A program made the position numbers and the translations under genes. Below, one piece after another: positions 1 to 7,521 of a stretch of DNA of 37,068 bases; within the stretch, counting starts at the first letter, position 1; every line of letters begins with the position of its first letter. The stretch lies in assembly GCA_910585345.1 (NCBI GenBank), contig CAJUDS010000020.1:1-37068 (forward strand). Reading direction: 5' to 3'. This stretch comes from an uncultured Lachnospiraceae bacterium (GTDB taxonomy: Bacteria > Bacillota > Clostridia > Lachnospirales > Lachnospiraceae). The notes beneath the pieces are model-generated. The model did no database searches and was not told the origin of the DNA. It saw nothing but the letters and a program-made list of their open reading frames with translations.

Positions 1-339
1 GATGGCGCGTCCGGTCCGTCTGCGTGGAAAGTACAACGGCATAAAGATAATATTTTTGTAGAACATCCCATTGGAATAGTCAGGGCAGTTAGAAAATACG
101 ATATCCGCAGGCAGGAGCTGATACAGAAACTGTCAATTTGGCAAATGGGCGCCCACTACGGCTGTCACACAAATGTTTATAATTTGTTCCTTCATGCGTT
201 TGTCTTGTCTAAAAGTGTCAGTTTTCCATCCTGGCTGCATACCCGCCAAACGACCAGTACATGCGCCGTCCACTATGCCCGTGCGCCGTCCGCCGTTGCA
301 CTTTTACCGGCATACTTTCCCCGGCGCCTGTGTACATAA
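1..339 (+). other. Left-edge region with an open frame, no recognised gene
   Basis: Frame 1 is open from the window edge to a stop at 337-339, so a truncated coding region entering from the left is possible. The translation has no domain I recognise, and its later part (CHTNVYNLF and on) looks like non-coding sequence read through. No ribosome site or promoter marks an internal start. The stretch 1-336 is best treated as intergenic or as the unresolved 3' end of a neighbour. Confidence 0.15.
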
Positions 340-373
340 AAAAAGAATCCTGAAACAGTAAATCTCAGGATCC
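337..373 (-). terminator. Rho-independent terminator of the DUF1266 lipoprotein gene
   Basis: On the minus strand the arms GGATCCTGA and TCAGGATTC form a stem, followed at once by a run of T (the A run at 337-344 on the plus strand). It lies about 85 bp past the stop of the lipoprotein gene at 457. Confidence 0.75.
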
Positions 374-456
374 TTTGTCAATATTTTATGATATTACGCA
401 GATTTTATTCACTGCGTACACAGTAAACATGCCTGCGGCGTTAACGCTGCGCCTTC

Positions 457-1650
457 TTACCATGTTTTTTCCAGCGTCATTCCAAAATCAAGACCGTACA
501 TGCTGTTATCTGCCGCTTTCAAATCTTCATAAATAGCGCGTCTCTCATCGCTCCCTTCCTCTGACCACCATTCATATCCGAGGAAATAGCTTTCCATAAA
601 TTCATCCCAGGAACCATACAAACCCTGAATCGTTTTGGCAATTTCCAGAGATTTGTCAAGTGCTTCCGTCTCCGTATAGTATCCTGCCTGATAATAAAAA
701 CCACACAATGACATAGCACGGCTGTAATCCCATGCGCTGATAGCGGCCTCGCCTTTTTCTGCAAAAGGATTATACCAGTACATATAACCCTCCGCCTCGC
801 TTTCCGTCACATAGAAATTATCACAGAGCCACTTTGTTCTGTCTGCTTCCGCTACATCTGCGATACCTTCGGCATCCGCTGCAAAATCTTCCATCTGGCT
901 TACATAATCCATGCGATGGCCTTCCGTCAGCACCCAGTCAAGCGTCTCATCCGCACTTGCGCGGTCTGTAACGCCCCAGTCTCTTTCCAGCATTGCCACT
1001 TCAGTGGCCATGGTATCATCATTGGCCGGAAATCCTGCAAACAAAGAAGGATCTCCGCCATTTGCACTGAGCAGTATCCCGTTGGTTGCATTGAACCAGC
1101 GAATCGTATCCGTCACCTCTACCTGGGAATTGTTTTCAATTTCCGGCGCCGTCTCTACAAAGCTGGCGCATACGGTCTGGAACTGGCCGATTTTCTTATC
1201 GCTTACTTTCTTTGCGATATAGATAAAAGAATAATATGCATATTCAGACTCACCATATACCGTATAGCACTGTTCATTCTGTCCTTCCAGTACAATACCG
1301 CTGGTGTCTGCCGAAAGATTTTCCAGTCCCGGAATTGACGCCGGCGCTTCCGCCGCCGTTACATTATTCATTGTAAACGTGCTTTCCACTTCATCCTTGG
1401 CCTGTGCGACATCATTATAGCCCAGATTCTTGGCAAACTGAATCACAATAATGCCTCTCGTCTCATCTTTGCTGAAGATCGCCAGGATATTGTCCTGCAT
1501 TGTCTCCGCGCTCCAGGTTTCATCCATCTGAATGCTGAATGTTTCATTCGGAGCTTTAAATTCTGTCTTGGCAGCCTCTCCGCAGCCTGCAAGCATTGTT
1601 ACAATCAACAACACCGCTGCAACAATTGACCATTTTCTCACTCTCTTCAT
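457..1650 (-). CDS. DUF1266 domain lipoprotein
   Basis: This 397-residue protein begins with a lipoprotein signal: basic residues (MKRVRKW), a hydrophobic stretch and a lipobox LAGC with the acylated Cys near residue 23, so it should be anchored to the outer face of the membrane. The N-terminal half (about residues 30-165) resembles the beta-rich PsbP/DUF1795-like folds common in such lipoproteins; this is an inference. The C-terminal part (about 195-397), rich in Trp, Tyr and Glu with the pattern AWDYSRAM...GYYTETEAL...SWDEFMESYFLGY, matches the DUF1266 family, whose function is unknown. It has its own promoter, which overlaps the 3' end of the M23 peptidase fragment upstream, and its own terminator. 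Before the element inserted, the M23 gene and this one were directly adjacent and co-oriented. Confidence 0.85.
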   Translation of the reverse strand: MKRVRKWSIVAAVLLIVTMLAGCGEAAKTEFKAPNETFSIQMDETWSAETMQDNILAIFSKDETRGIIVIQFAKNLGYNDVAQAKDEVESTFTMNNVTAAEAPASIPGLENLSADTSGIVLEGQNEQCYTVYGESEYAYYSFIYIAKKVSDKKIGQFQTVCASFVETAPEIENNSQVEVTDTIRWFNATNGILLSANGGDPSLFAGFPANDDTMATEVAMLERDWGVTDRASADETLDWVLTEGHRMDYVSQMEDFAADAEGIADVAEADRTKWLCDNFYVTESEAEGYMYWYNPFAEKGEAAISAWDYSRAMSLCGFYYQAGYYTETEALDKSLEIAKTIQGLYGSWDEFMESYFLGYEWWSEEGSDERRAIYEDLKAADNSMYGLDFGMTLEKTW

Positions 1651-1691
1651 TTGTTTACCCTCACTTATTATTATTGTTATATAATGTTACT

Positions 1692-1720
1692 ATATTATCA
1701 ATAACTGACAAATTTGTCAA
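1692..1720 (-). promoter_or_regulatory. Sigma-A promoter of the lipoprotein gene with an overlapping palindrome
   Basis: Minus-strand TTGACA (1720-1715), a 17-bp spacer and TAATAT (1697-1692) lie about 40 bp before the start codon at 1650. The perfect palindrome TGACAAATTTGTCA (1706-1719) covers most of the -35 box, so it may be an operator. The promoter lies over the last codons of the M23 fragment. Confidence 0.7.
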
Positions 1721-2146
1721 CTGCTGGGTCTTTCATCCGGCATACCCGCCGCCATTCTTTCGTCTCTTCATTTTTAACTGTTTCACAGCGGTTTTGATAC
1801 AAAAATTTCGTCAGCTGGTAACAGTCAATCCATATTTCATTGTTTCCCTCTTTTTGAGATTCGTCAAAAATAAGCTGCAGCCCCCAGTGAAGATGTGTTA
1901 CCTTGATATTATTGACATTCTCCTTATCACTGTAACCGGTATGGCCCATATAGCCGATTACATCGCCCGCCGTCACTATACTGCCTTCTTTTAGCTCCTT
2001 ATTATATGGGAAATTCTGCCGCAGATGGGCATAATAATAATATCGTTTTTTGTCAAAACTGCGAATGCCGATTCTCCACCCGCCATACCGGTTCCAGCCA
2101 AGCGCCTCTACGTAGCCGGATTCGATTGCTATAATCGGCGTTCCCA
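1698..2146 (-). pseudogene. M23 peptidase, 3' fragment cut off by the tailocin element
   Basis: This is the C-terminal half of a LytM/M23 zinc endopeptidase. The reading frame starts in the attachment core (codons for G-T-P-I) and runs through IAIESGYVEALGWNRYGG and YYYYAHLR to the HxH zinc-ligand motif (THLHWG). The other conserved ligands (H and D of the HLGHD motif) are missing here and lie in the 5' fragment at 18175-18824. Upstream, the frame meets a TAG after six codons of element sequence, and the only start candidates (TTG then ATG at 2150-2145) have no ribosome site. Joined at the core, the two fragments give GQVGTPIIAIES without a frame change. It is therefore an interrupted gene and probably not a functional protein in this state. 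Confidence 0.9.
2134..2146. repeat. Left attachment-site core of the element
   Basis: The plus strand reads ATCGGCGTTCCCA, identical to 18175-18187. Bases outside this block differ between the two copies on both sides. The outer flank continues the M23 gene and the inner flank is element DNA running to the endolysin stop at 2205. Confidence 0.85.
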
Positions 2147-2204
2147 TCAAAATGTTATATTGAAACTGCTATTGCCACACGATATCAACAATCGCCTAAG
2201 TAAA

Positions 2205-3221
2205 TTATATCCCATATAGCTTTCTCCACGTGGCCCCTCGGGCTGTCAGTATCCCGTCCCGGCAGCGTGCCTGCGCCTTTACAACGCGCGTCTGGTACAG
2301 AAGGACGGCCTTTTTCATCCCGTTGCCGAATACCGGCTTTTTCCCTCTGTCGGCTTCGATGCTGCCGGTATAATACCCAAGCGCCTGCATGTACCGTTCC
2401 AGCGGCGTGACAACCGGGTGGGACGGGTTTGCCGCCGTGCCGATGGCCACGGTCCTCCTGACGATTTCCTGCGCGCCTGTCGTGGGCGTTACGCCCCAGA
2501 TAGCCCGGCTCTCCCGGATAAAGTCGGAGAGCTTATATGCCGCCTTTTCCTCCGGCACCGCAGCGTTCCCGGCCTCAATATCCACATACCACTGGTTCAG
2601 ATCGACATATCTACTGATACCGTCAACACGCCCCATGGAAGTATACTGCCAGCCGTAAAATGTGCCGGCGAAATGTACCGGCTTCTTTTTCCCATTGACG
2701 GCATCCCTGATTCCCATTTCTTTTTGATATCCGTTATAGTATCTTGCTTCCCAGCCCCTGCGGTACTGCGGGCGGATATACTGCATGATCGTGTCAAGAC
2801 GGCTGTCATAACAGCTCATGCCAAAATAAATCCCAAAACCGCAGCCTCCCGCCGTGATGGCATCCCCGTAGGCATTGATGGTGTCCGCGGCCTGCCGGCC
2901 CTCCGGCAGGCATTTGTCCTCCCAGTCAAGCCATACAAACGGATGCCTGTCCGGCCCGAGTATGTTCAGGACCGCCTGTGCGTCATTGGCGGCCTTTAAC
3001 GGCGTTGTGGCATAGGTATAATTATACACGCCCTGGATGGGGATGCCCGCTTCCAGACACCCGCGCCAGTTGTTTTCAAACTGCTGATCCGCCGCCAGGT
3101 CCTTCCTGACCACCTTCAGGATGGCAAACGCCACGCCTGCTGCCTTTGCCCGCCGCCAGTCAACCCTTCCCTGGTACGCGGATACGTCCACGCCCCTGTA
3201 TGTCTTCTTATTTCCTTCCAT
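2205..3221 (-). CDS. GH25 lysozyme-type endolysin
   Basis: This 338-residue cell-wall hydrolase would cleave the glycan strand of peptidoglycan during tailocin release. Residues about 5-205 form a GH25 (Chalaropsis-type) domain: GVDVSAYQGRVDW at the start holds the first catalytic-site Asp, and LDWEDK near residue 95 supplies the DxE acid pair. The remaining C-terminal part (about 215-338) holds a spore/phage-lysin-like segment and a stretch like peptidoglycan-binding repeats (LERYMQALGYYTGSIEADRG, NGMKKAVLLYQ), probably for wall anchoring. There is no signal peptide, so it depends on the holin. The start at 3221 follows a GGGGAAG ribosome site and overlaps the holin stop by 14 bp; a longer upstream frame has no ribosome site. 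It is the last gene of the late operon, 59 bp from the left core. Confidence 0.92.
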   Translation of the reverse strand: MEGNKKTYRGVDVSAYQGRVDWRRAKAAGVAFAILKVVRKDLAADQQFENNWRGCLEAGIPIQGVYNYTYATTPLKAANDAQAVLNILGPDRHPFVWLDWEDKCLPEGRQAADTINAYGDAITAGGCGFGIYFGMSCYDSRLDTIMQYIRPQYRRGWEARYYNGYQKEMGIRDAVNGKKKPVHFAGTFYGWQYTSMGRVDGISRYVDLNQWYVDIEAGNAAVPEEKAAYKLSDFIRESRAIWGVTPTTGAQEIVRRTVAIGTAANPSHPVVTPLERYMQALGYYTGSIEADRGKKPVFGNGMKKAVLLYQTRVVKAQARCRDGILTARGATWRKLYGI

Positions 3222-3690
3222 CTTCCCCGTCTCCTTCCTTCCCCGCAGGCTCTGCGATATCCGCGGTTTCTTCGATCTGCCTCCTGATCCGGCGCACAAG
3301 CGGCATCAGGAACGGCGGCATCCGCACGCCGGTGGCTGTGATGTTTTCCAGAATGGAAATCATCTCATTGACCACGATCCATACCGCCACCACCGTGGCC
3401 ACCAGGAAGGGCACGCTGATCCCGATGCCCGCGCATTCCACCGTGTACCTGATTAAGATGTCAATCAACGACCCCACCAGCACCAGCAGCCACATGCATA
3501 TTTTCCTTATAATCCCGCGCAGGCCCTTATAGCTTTCGATCTTTTCGCTCCGGCATCCTGCTGCCGCAAGGCCTGTGGCATAGTCGATAATGTTGCATGC
3601 CACCATCAGAAACACAGGTACGGCCAGTATCCCCAGCCGGGCCATCAATGCGGACAGCGCCGCTGTCATTACTGCTTTTATCTTTTCCAT
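3208..3690 (-). CDS. Phage holin (holin_4_1/Cph1 type)
   Basis: This 160-residue membrane protein matches the toxin-secretion/phage-lysis holin family: an amphipathic start, a hydrophobic segment at about 20-37, the family-typical NIIDYATGLAAA with its conserved Asp, a basic loop (YKGLRGIIRK), two more hydrophobic segments (about 65-82 and 92-112) and a charged C-terminal tail (RRIRRQIEE...GEDGRK). It would permeabilise the membrane so that the overlapping endolysin reaches the wall. An AGGAGG site precedes the ATG. A lysis pair directly after the fibre gene is usual for both prophages and R-type bacteriocins. Confidence 0.9.
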   Translation of the reverse strand: MEKIKAVMTAALSALMARLGILAVPVFLMVACNIIDYATGLAAAGCRSEKIESYKGLRGIIRKICMWLLVLVGSLIDILIRYTVECAGIGISVPFLVATVVAVWIVVNEMISILENITATGVRMPPFLMPLVRRIRRQIEETADIAEPAGKEGDGEDGRK

Positions 3691-3715
3691 GATTTTTCCT
3701 CCTGTTCAAATTGAA

Positions 3716-3745
3716 AGGCCTGCAGAAATGCTTTCCCGCAGGCCT
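3716..3745 (-). terminator. Hairpin between fibre and holin genes
   Basis: Minus-strand arms AGGCCTGC and GCAGGCCT form a perfect 8-bp stem with a 14-base loop, followed only by TTTC. Lacking a proper T run, it is more likely an mRNA processing or attenuation structure that lowers holin and endolysin expression than a full terminator. Confidence 0.4.
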
Positions 3746-3753
3746 CTCTTCCC

Positions 3754-3867
3754 TCATTCTTTTTCTTCTGCCTTTTCCGTTTTCTTCCGCTTGCCGCATC
3801 GTAAACCAGTGCGGGCAAACACCTGGAGATTCGTTCCCAATCCGTCCTGGCAGGGGATAAACGGCAA
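3754..3867 (-). CDS. Possible 37-residue protein between fibre and holin
   Basis: A TTG-started frame encodes PFIPCQDGLGTNLQVFART followed by a very basic-acidic tail (GKRKKTEKAEEKE). It lies in the only gap of the late operon that is otherwise free of a gene. Its ribosome site is poor (GGAAG about 12 bases away). Two other frames are also open here, so coding is unproven. I do not recognise the product. Confidence 0.25.
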   Translation of the reverse strand: MPFIPCQDGLGTNLQVFARTGLRCGKRKKTEKAEEKE

Positions 3868-3885
3868 GTACGAGTGTTACTTCCG

Positions 3886-4872
3886 TCAAATGTTTTTTCT
3901 GATGAACAGTAACGTAATATGATAGTTTTGGGCGGCAGTTCCAAAGACTGTCACCTCTGACCCATGAAGCTGTACGGTTGCGTTCGAACCGAATGAGATT
4001 TCGCCACCATTCAGTACAGGTATCACTACGCTGTTATTCCCATCCATCCCATCGGGATAAGTAAAATTACGCGAAGCATATGTATTGGCGGTATTGACTG
4101 GCACAATCACTCCTCCAACTTTCGCGCCTAAATTACCATTTATCTCATCAACCTGCTTCTGCAGCGCCGTCCCCTGACGGGCGTCCAGCACATGGCCTTC
4201 CTCTGTTGTGGCACAGTTGTTTGCGATGGACGCAAAGGCCGCTGCGCCCAGGTCCGCAAACCATTTCCTGATTTTACCGAGTATAACCCGCAGCGTATCC
4301 TGCGGCCTGATGTTTTCCCGCTGCGGAAAATCGTCAAAACAAACGCTGGCCGAACCGGTTTCCAGCATTTCCTGTAAATCCTCCATCCGCTCCTGCAGTT
4401 CTTTAATATCCCGGACCGTAGCCACCCCGGCTTCATTTACCTCAAGAGAGACATTTTCCGCATTCCCCACCGTCGTCACGAGCTGGACATAGGCGCCTGA
4501 AACGGTTACGCCATTATACGCAGGCATATAACAGTTGCCCGAAGTCTCCGCCGTCACTGCATAGAGTATCTCACCCGCGTCGGGATCTAAAGCATATAAT
4601 CCCAGAGCACGCATATAATACCCGCCTGTCAGTTCCTTATTGCTGAAAGCCGTCTCGATCCTCACCGCAACCGCATTGGTCCGTTCGATTTTGGAAACCG
4701 CGCTCGTCTGCTCCACATCCGCCAATTCATGCAGACTCTGCAATTCTTCCAGCGTATAACCATGACTGGAAGACGAAATCTTTGTAAATGCAACATTCCC
4801 GCTCCCCGTCATAATTTTGGCAAGCAGCGCCTGCCCATCTGCCGTTATGATTAATCTTGAAAATTCCGCCAT
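3886..4872 (-). CDS. Tail fibre / receptor-binding protein
   Basis: This 328-residue protein is in the position of the tail fibre. Its N-terminal 150 residues (MAEFSRLIITADGQALLAKIMTG, followed by KISSSS and GYYMRALGLYALDPD) match the phage tail-collar/fibre N-terminal domain that docks to the baseplate. A coiled-coil segment (about 155-177, IKELQERMEDLQEML) follows. The stretch LRVILGKIRKWFADL...VLDARQGTALQKQVDEIN is the linker motif typical of Clostridia phage and tailocin fibres. The distal tip (about 250-328) is beta-rich and has little similarity to anything I know, as expected for the host-range part. No separate fibre-assembly chaperone follows. The ATG follows AAAGGAAAGGATG. Confidence 0.85.
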   Translation of the reverse strand: MAEFSRLIITADGQALLAKIMTGSGNVAFTKISSSSHGYTLEELQSLHELADVEQTSAVSKIERTNAVAVRIETAFSNKELTGGYYMRALGLYALDPDAGEILYAVTAETSGNCYMPAYNGVTVSGAYVQLVTTVGNAENVSLEVNEAGVATVRDIKELQERMEDLQEMLETGSASVCFDDFPQRENIRPQDTLRVILGKIRKWFADLGAAAFASIANNCATTEEGHVLDARQGTALQKQVDEINGNLGAKVGGVIVPVNTANTYASRNFTYPDGMDGNNSVVIPVLNGGEISFGSNATVQLHGSEVTVFGTAAQNYHITLLFIRKNI

Positions 4873-4902
4873 AATTCGTTCATCCTTTCCTTTTACTGTT
4901 TA

Positions 4903-5535
4903 TCATCTGTCAAAATTATCGGTAATTTCTATCTCCACAGCGCCTGTCGCACCTCCGCCCTGTAAGGCCGCCCCTTCTGCCACAGCGGTATCCCGGCCGT
5001 CATTGGTAAGAAAAAAATATTCCAAGGCGCACGTCCCTCCGGCAGGCAGCACAGAGCCCGCCGCCCTACAGGAAATCCTGTTTTCGCAATAGAACACCAT
5101 ATTGCACGGCAGCATGGCATCGACAAGCCGTTTTAGCTCCTCCACCTGCCCGAACAATTCCAGGCTCACATACAGTTCTATTCTGTACTTGTCAAACCGT
5201 TTTACAAACGTGAAATCAGTGTTCCCGCACAAAACAGTCAGTCTCTTTAGAAACATCCTCCATGTACCGGGAAGCGCCATAAACCACCTTGCCTGTACAC
5301 GGTTCCTTCTGCTTGCAAGCGTGTCCATGCCGGACGGCAAAATCCCCAGCAGCCTTTCAAACCTAGCGATACCGTATTCATCCGCCGTCGCTATAAACGC
5401 ATTATATAAGACCTTGTCAGCCGCCTCCCAGACAAGTGCAAATTCAGGGTCTGCGGCCTGCAAGGCAGCTGCGGTCTCTTTATACTCCGCCAGAAACGCA
5501 GGCAGATAAGAGAGAAGCCAAACCTCCCGTTTCAT
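4903..5535 (-). CDS. Baseplate protein, DUF2313 (XkdU/YmfQ-like)
   Basis: The 210-residue product matches DUF2313, the XkdU/YmfQ family that follows the baseplate J protein in Mu-, PBSX- and tailocin-type tails and forms part of the wedge that receives the fibre. Typical features are LSYLPAFLAEYKE near the start and FERLLGILPSGMDTLASRRNRV...FLKRLTVLCG in the middle. The ATG at 5535 overlaps the TGA of the preceding gene (ATGA), with GGAGTG seven bases upstream; an ATG six bases earlier is too close to that site. Translational coupling with its neighbour is likely. Confidence 0.88.
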   Translation of the reverse strand: MKREVWLLSYLPAFLAEYKETAAALQAADPEFALVWEAADKVLYNAFIATADEYGIARFERLLGILPSGMDTLASRRNRVQARWFMALPGTWRMFLKRLTVLCGNTDFTFVKRFDKYRIELYVSLELFGQVEELKRLVDAMLPCNMVFYCENRISCRAAGSVLPAGGTCALEYFFLTNDGRDTAVAEGAALQGGGATGAVEIEITDNFDR

Positions 5536-6734
5536 GCGCATTCACTCCTTCCAAACACCGGGATTTCATATGCGCCCAAGATCAGATTATCTTCTGCGCC
5601 GTTTAGAGAAGTATGCCGGATATCCACAATACCCGGAACGGCTAAAAGCCTGCTCTCAATCTGGCTGAGCCTTACAACCAGAAAAGCGGCGTCTGCCCAT
5701 GCCTTCCGCAGCTCTAAAAGATAACCGGAAACGGCCTCGTCAATCATCCCCTGCAGATTGTCCCATCCGTACCCCGTATCAAAGGTAAGCTCCGCCTTTA
5801 CAGTCACCGCAATCTCTTTCGCGCTCTGTACGGATACGACATGACCAATCGGTGCAAGCCCATCTCCTTCTCCGGCGCTTTCCTCCGGATCCATAGTATT
5901 CTGAACCGTCTGAAGCAGCCCGTCAGAAGCGGCATTAAATGCAGCGTCTATAATTGTCAAAAGTACCGTGCCGCCCGTTGTCAGCTTTTTTGCCGCAGCG
6001 GCATGGTAAACAAGATCCAGCCAGTTCTTTACTTCTCCATCCAGCGCAGCGGCTGTCTCCTCATACCACGCCGACACACGTTCCGGCGGTATCATGGCTG
6101 CCGGTGCAATACCGCTGTTCCACACCCTTGTCACCTTCGTTCTGCCAACGCCCGCAATGGCATTTGTCTTTTCCAGATAGTCGCGCGCATTCCCGCCGAA
6201 AGCTCTTTCCGCAAAGCTGTCAAAATACCGCTGCCGCAGCTCTTCCGTCTCCTCTTCCTCCTCACCGGGTACCAGCACTTCTGTCAGCTCCGCCGTTTCC
6301 AGCCCGCTTATGTAAGTAACCGGCGTCATACTTCCCAAATACTGGTTGCCCGTTATCCCGGCTGTTTCACACTGCACTCTGTATTCCCCGTCCGTTATCT
6401 TCTCTGTCACCAAATAATTTACCGTCCCGATATTAAACCGCCTGCCGGACACATCGATGTTTTCCGGCGTAAACACCCCCTTTAAAACGGCATGAGTCTG
6501 CGGGTACGGGACAATCCCCCGTTCCTTGCACCGCAGAATCAAAAATTCCCTCGAGGCTGTATCGCCGTAAATCTCCCTGAGAATCGTATCCAGTTCAATA
6601 TATAAAATCTGCAGTTCGACAGCCGTGGGAGAATGGGTATCCCAGATCAGGGAACCTTCCCGCTTATCCAGATTATCCTCCACCCTGGCCAGCATACGAT
6701 TGCGTATTTTTTCATATGTCACATCTTCATACAT
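5532..6734 (-). CDS. Baseplate J-like protein (XkdT-like, gp47/gp6 family)
   Basis: This 400-residue protein is the main baseplate wedge subunit. It matches baseplate_J: YEKIRNRMLARVEDNLDKREGS at the start, IYGDTASREFLILRCKERGI near residues 55-75, and the core SFAERAFGGNARDYLEKTNAIAGVG with VTRVWN around 172-205. The C-terminus (YLLELRKAWA...VVRLSQIESRLLAVPGIVDI) is also family-typical. The length is usual for PBSX-type members. The start codon shares its A with the stop of the upstream gene (TAATG), another sign of coupled translation. Confidence 0.93.
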   Translation of the reverse strand: MYEDVTYEKIRNRMLARVEDNLDKREGSLIWDTHSPTAVELQILYIELDTILREIYGDTASREFLILRCKERGIVPYPQTHAVLKGVFTPENIDVSGRRFNIGTVNYLVTEKITDGEYRVQCETAGITGNQYLGSMTPVTYISGLETAELTEVLVPGEEEEETEELRQRYFDSFAERAFGGNARDYLEKTNAIAGVGRTKVTRVWNSGIAPAAMIPPERVSAWYEETAAALDGEVKNWLDLVYHAAAAKKLTTGGTVLLTIIDAAFNAASDGLLQTVQNTMDPEESAGEGDGLAPIGHVVSVQSAKEIAVTVKAELTFDTGYGWDNLQGMIDEAVSGYLLELRKAWADAAFLVVRLSQIESRLLAVPGIVDIRHTSLNGAEDNLILGAYEIPVFGRSECA

Positions 6735-7135
6735 TAAAAATTTACCTTCCTTTCCGCCCGCACATCGCCAAAAACCGTATGTACCGTAAATGAAACGCTC
6801 ACTACGCCTTTTTCGGGAAAATCAAATGCAAAGCTGTCTACGCCATTGATCCGTTTATCCCACAGCAGCGCCTCCGCAATCCGCCGTTCCAGTTCCGGGC
6901 AGACATATGACACCGGTTCCCCGAACAGATCCAGCAGCTCGATTCCATAATTCCACGAATACATACTATATTGATACCGTTCCGTCAAAATGACCTTATA
7001 TATGGCCTGGCGCATGGCTTCCAGGCCGTCGGTGTATCCCCGTACGAGATGATTTTCCCTATCCATCCGGTAAGTTTTGGTTGGTTGTTCTTTTATTTGG
7101 AATGCCTGCCCCGCCAGGCCCGCGGACGGTATCAT
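6734..7135 (-). CDS. Baseplate wedge protein, DUF2634 (XkdS-like, gp25 fold)
   Basis: This protein of about 133 residues matches DUF2634, the PBSX XkdS family related to T4 gp25, which joins the wedge to the sheath. The segments TYRMD, GLEAMRQAIYKVILTERYQY, YGIELLDLFG and the end ISV-like VSVSFTVHTVFGDVRAE are characteristic. I place the start at 7135, where ATGA overlaps the upstream stop; an ATG at 7150 is in frame but has no ribosome site. Confidence 0.88.
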   Translation of the reverse strand: MIPSAGLAGQAFQIKEQPTKTYRMDRENHLVRGYTDGLEAMRQAIYKVILTERYQYSMYSWNYGIELLDLFGEPVSYVCPELERRIAEALLWDKRINGVDSFAFDFPEKGVVSVSFTVHTVFGDVRAERKVNF

Positions 7136-7521
7136 GCAAGCCTGTCCCATACGATATATTTCTGTCCGCCCTGCTGCCGGAGCAGGAGCACTTCATCACC
7201 GACAACCAACCCATTGCACACGGTGACTTCCACCCTTCCGGCCGCCTCTTCGCGGTCTGCATCCACAGATGATACATCCGGCGGCGAACCTGGGCCGCCA
7301 TGTGCCCGCGCATTCCCCGTTTCCAGATACGTCCTGTAGTCCGTAACATTTCTCGTCAAAACAAGCTGCGATCTTCCAAGCCGCAGTTTCTGCCCGACCG
7401 CTATCTGCAAAGGAAAAACGCCAACTACCTTTCCGAAGCGTATTTCCGCAGGTTTTTCCGCATTCATGGCTTCTACCGCCGCCTTTTTCAACACTTTCAC
7501 AAGTTCCACTGCATCAGGCAA
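7132..7521 (-). CDS. Baseplate protein, DUF2577 (XkdR-like)
   Basis: This protein of about 129 residues matches DUF2577/XkdR, a small beta-barrel protein of the baseplate hub region. FGKVVGVFPLQIAVGQKLRLGRSQLVL is the conserved OB-like part and GLVVGDEVLLLRQQGGQKYIVWDRL is the conserved end. The start is uncertain: a TTG at 7521 sits eight bases after GGAGG, whereas a GTG at 7530 overlaps that site. Either way it overlaps the end of the hub gene, as in most of this operon. Confidence 0.85.
   Translation of the reverse strand: MPDAVELVKVLKKAAVEAMNAEKPAEIRFGKVVGVFPLQIAVGQKLRLGRSQLVLTRNVTDYRTYLETGNARAHGGPGSPPDVSSVDADREEAAGRVEVTVCNGLVVGDEVLLLRQQGGQKYIVWDRLA

Noticed and set aside
5841..6485. Long plus-strand frame of 214 codons opposite the baseplate J gene
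   Set aside because: It is antisense to a clear gene, has no ribosome site and its translation is rich in Arg, Cys, His and Ser as expected of a shadow frame.
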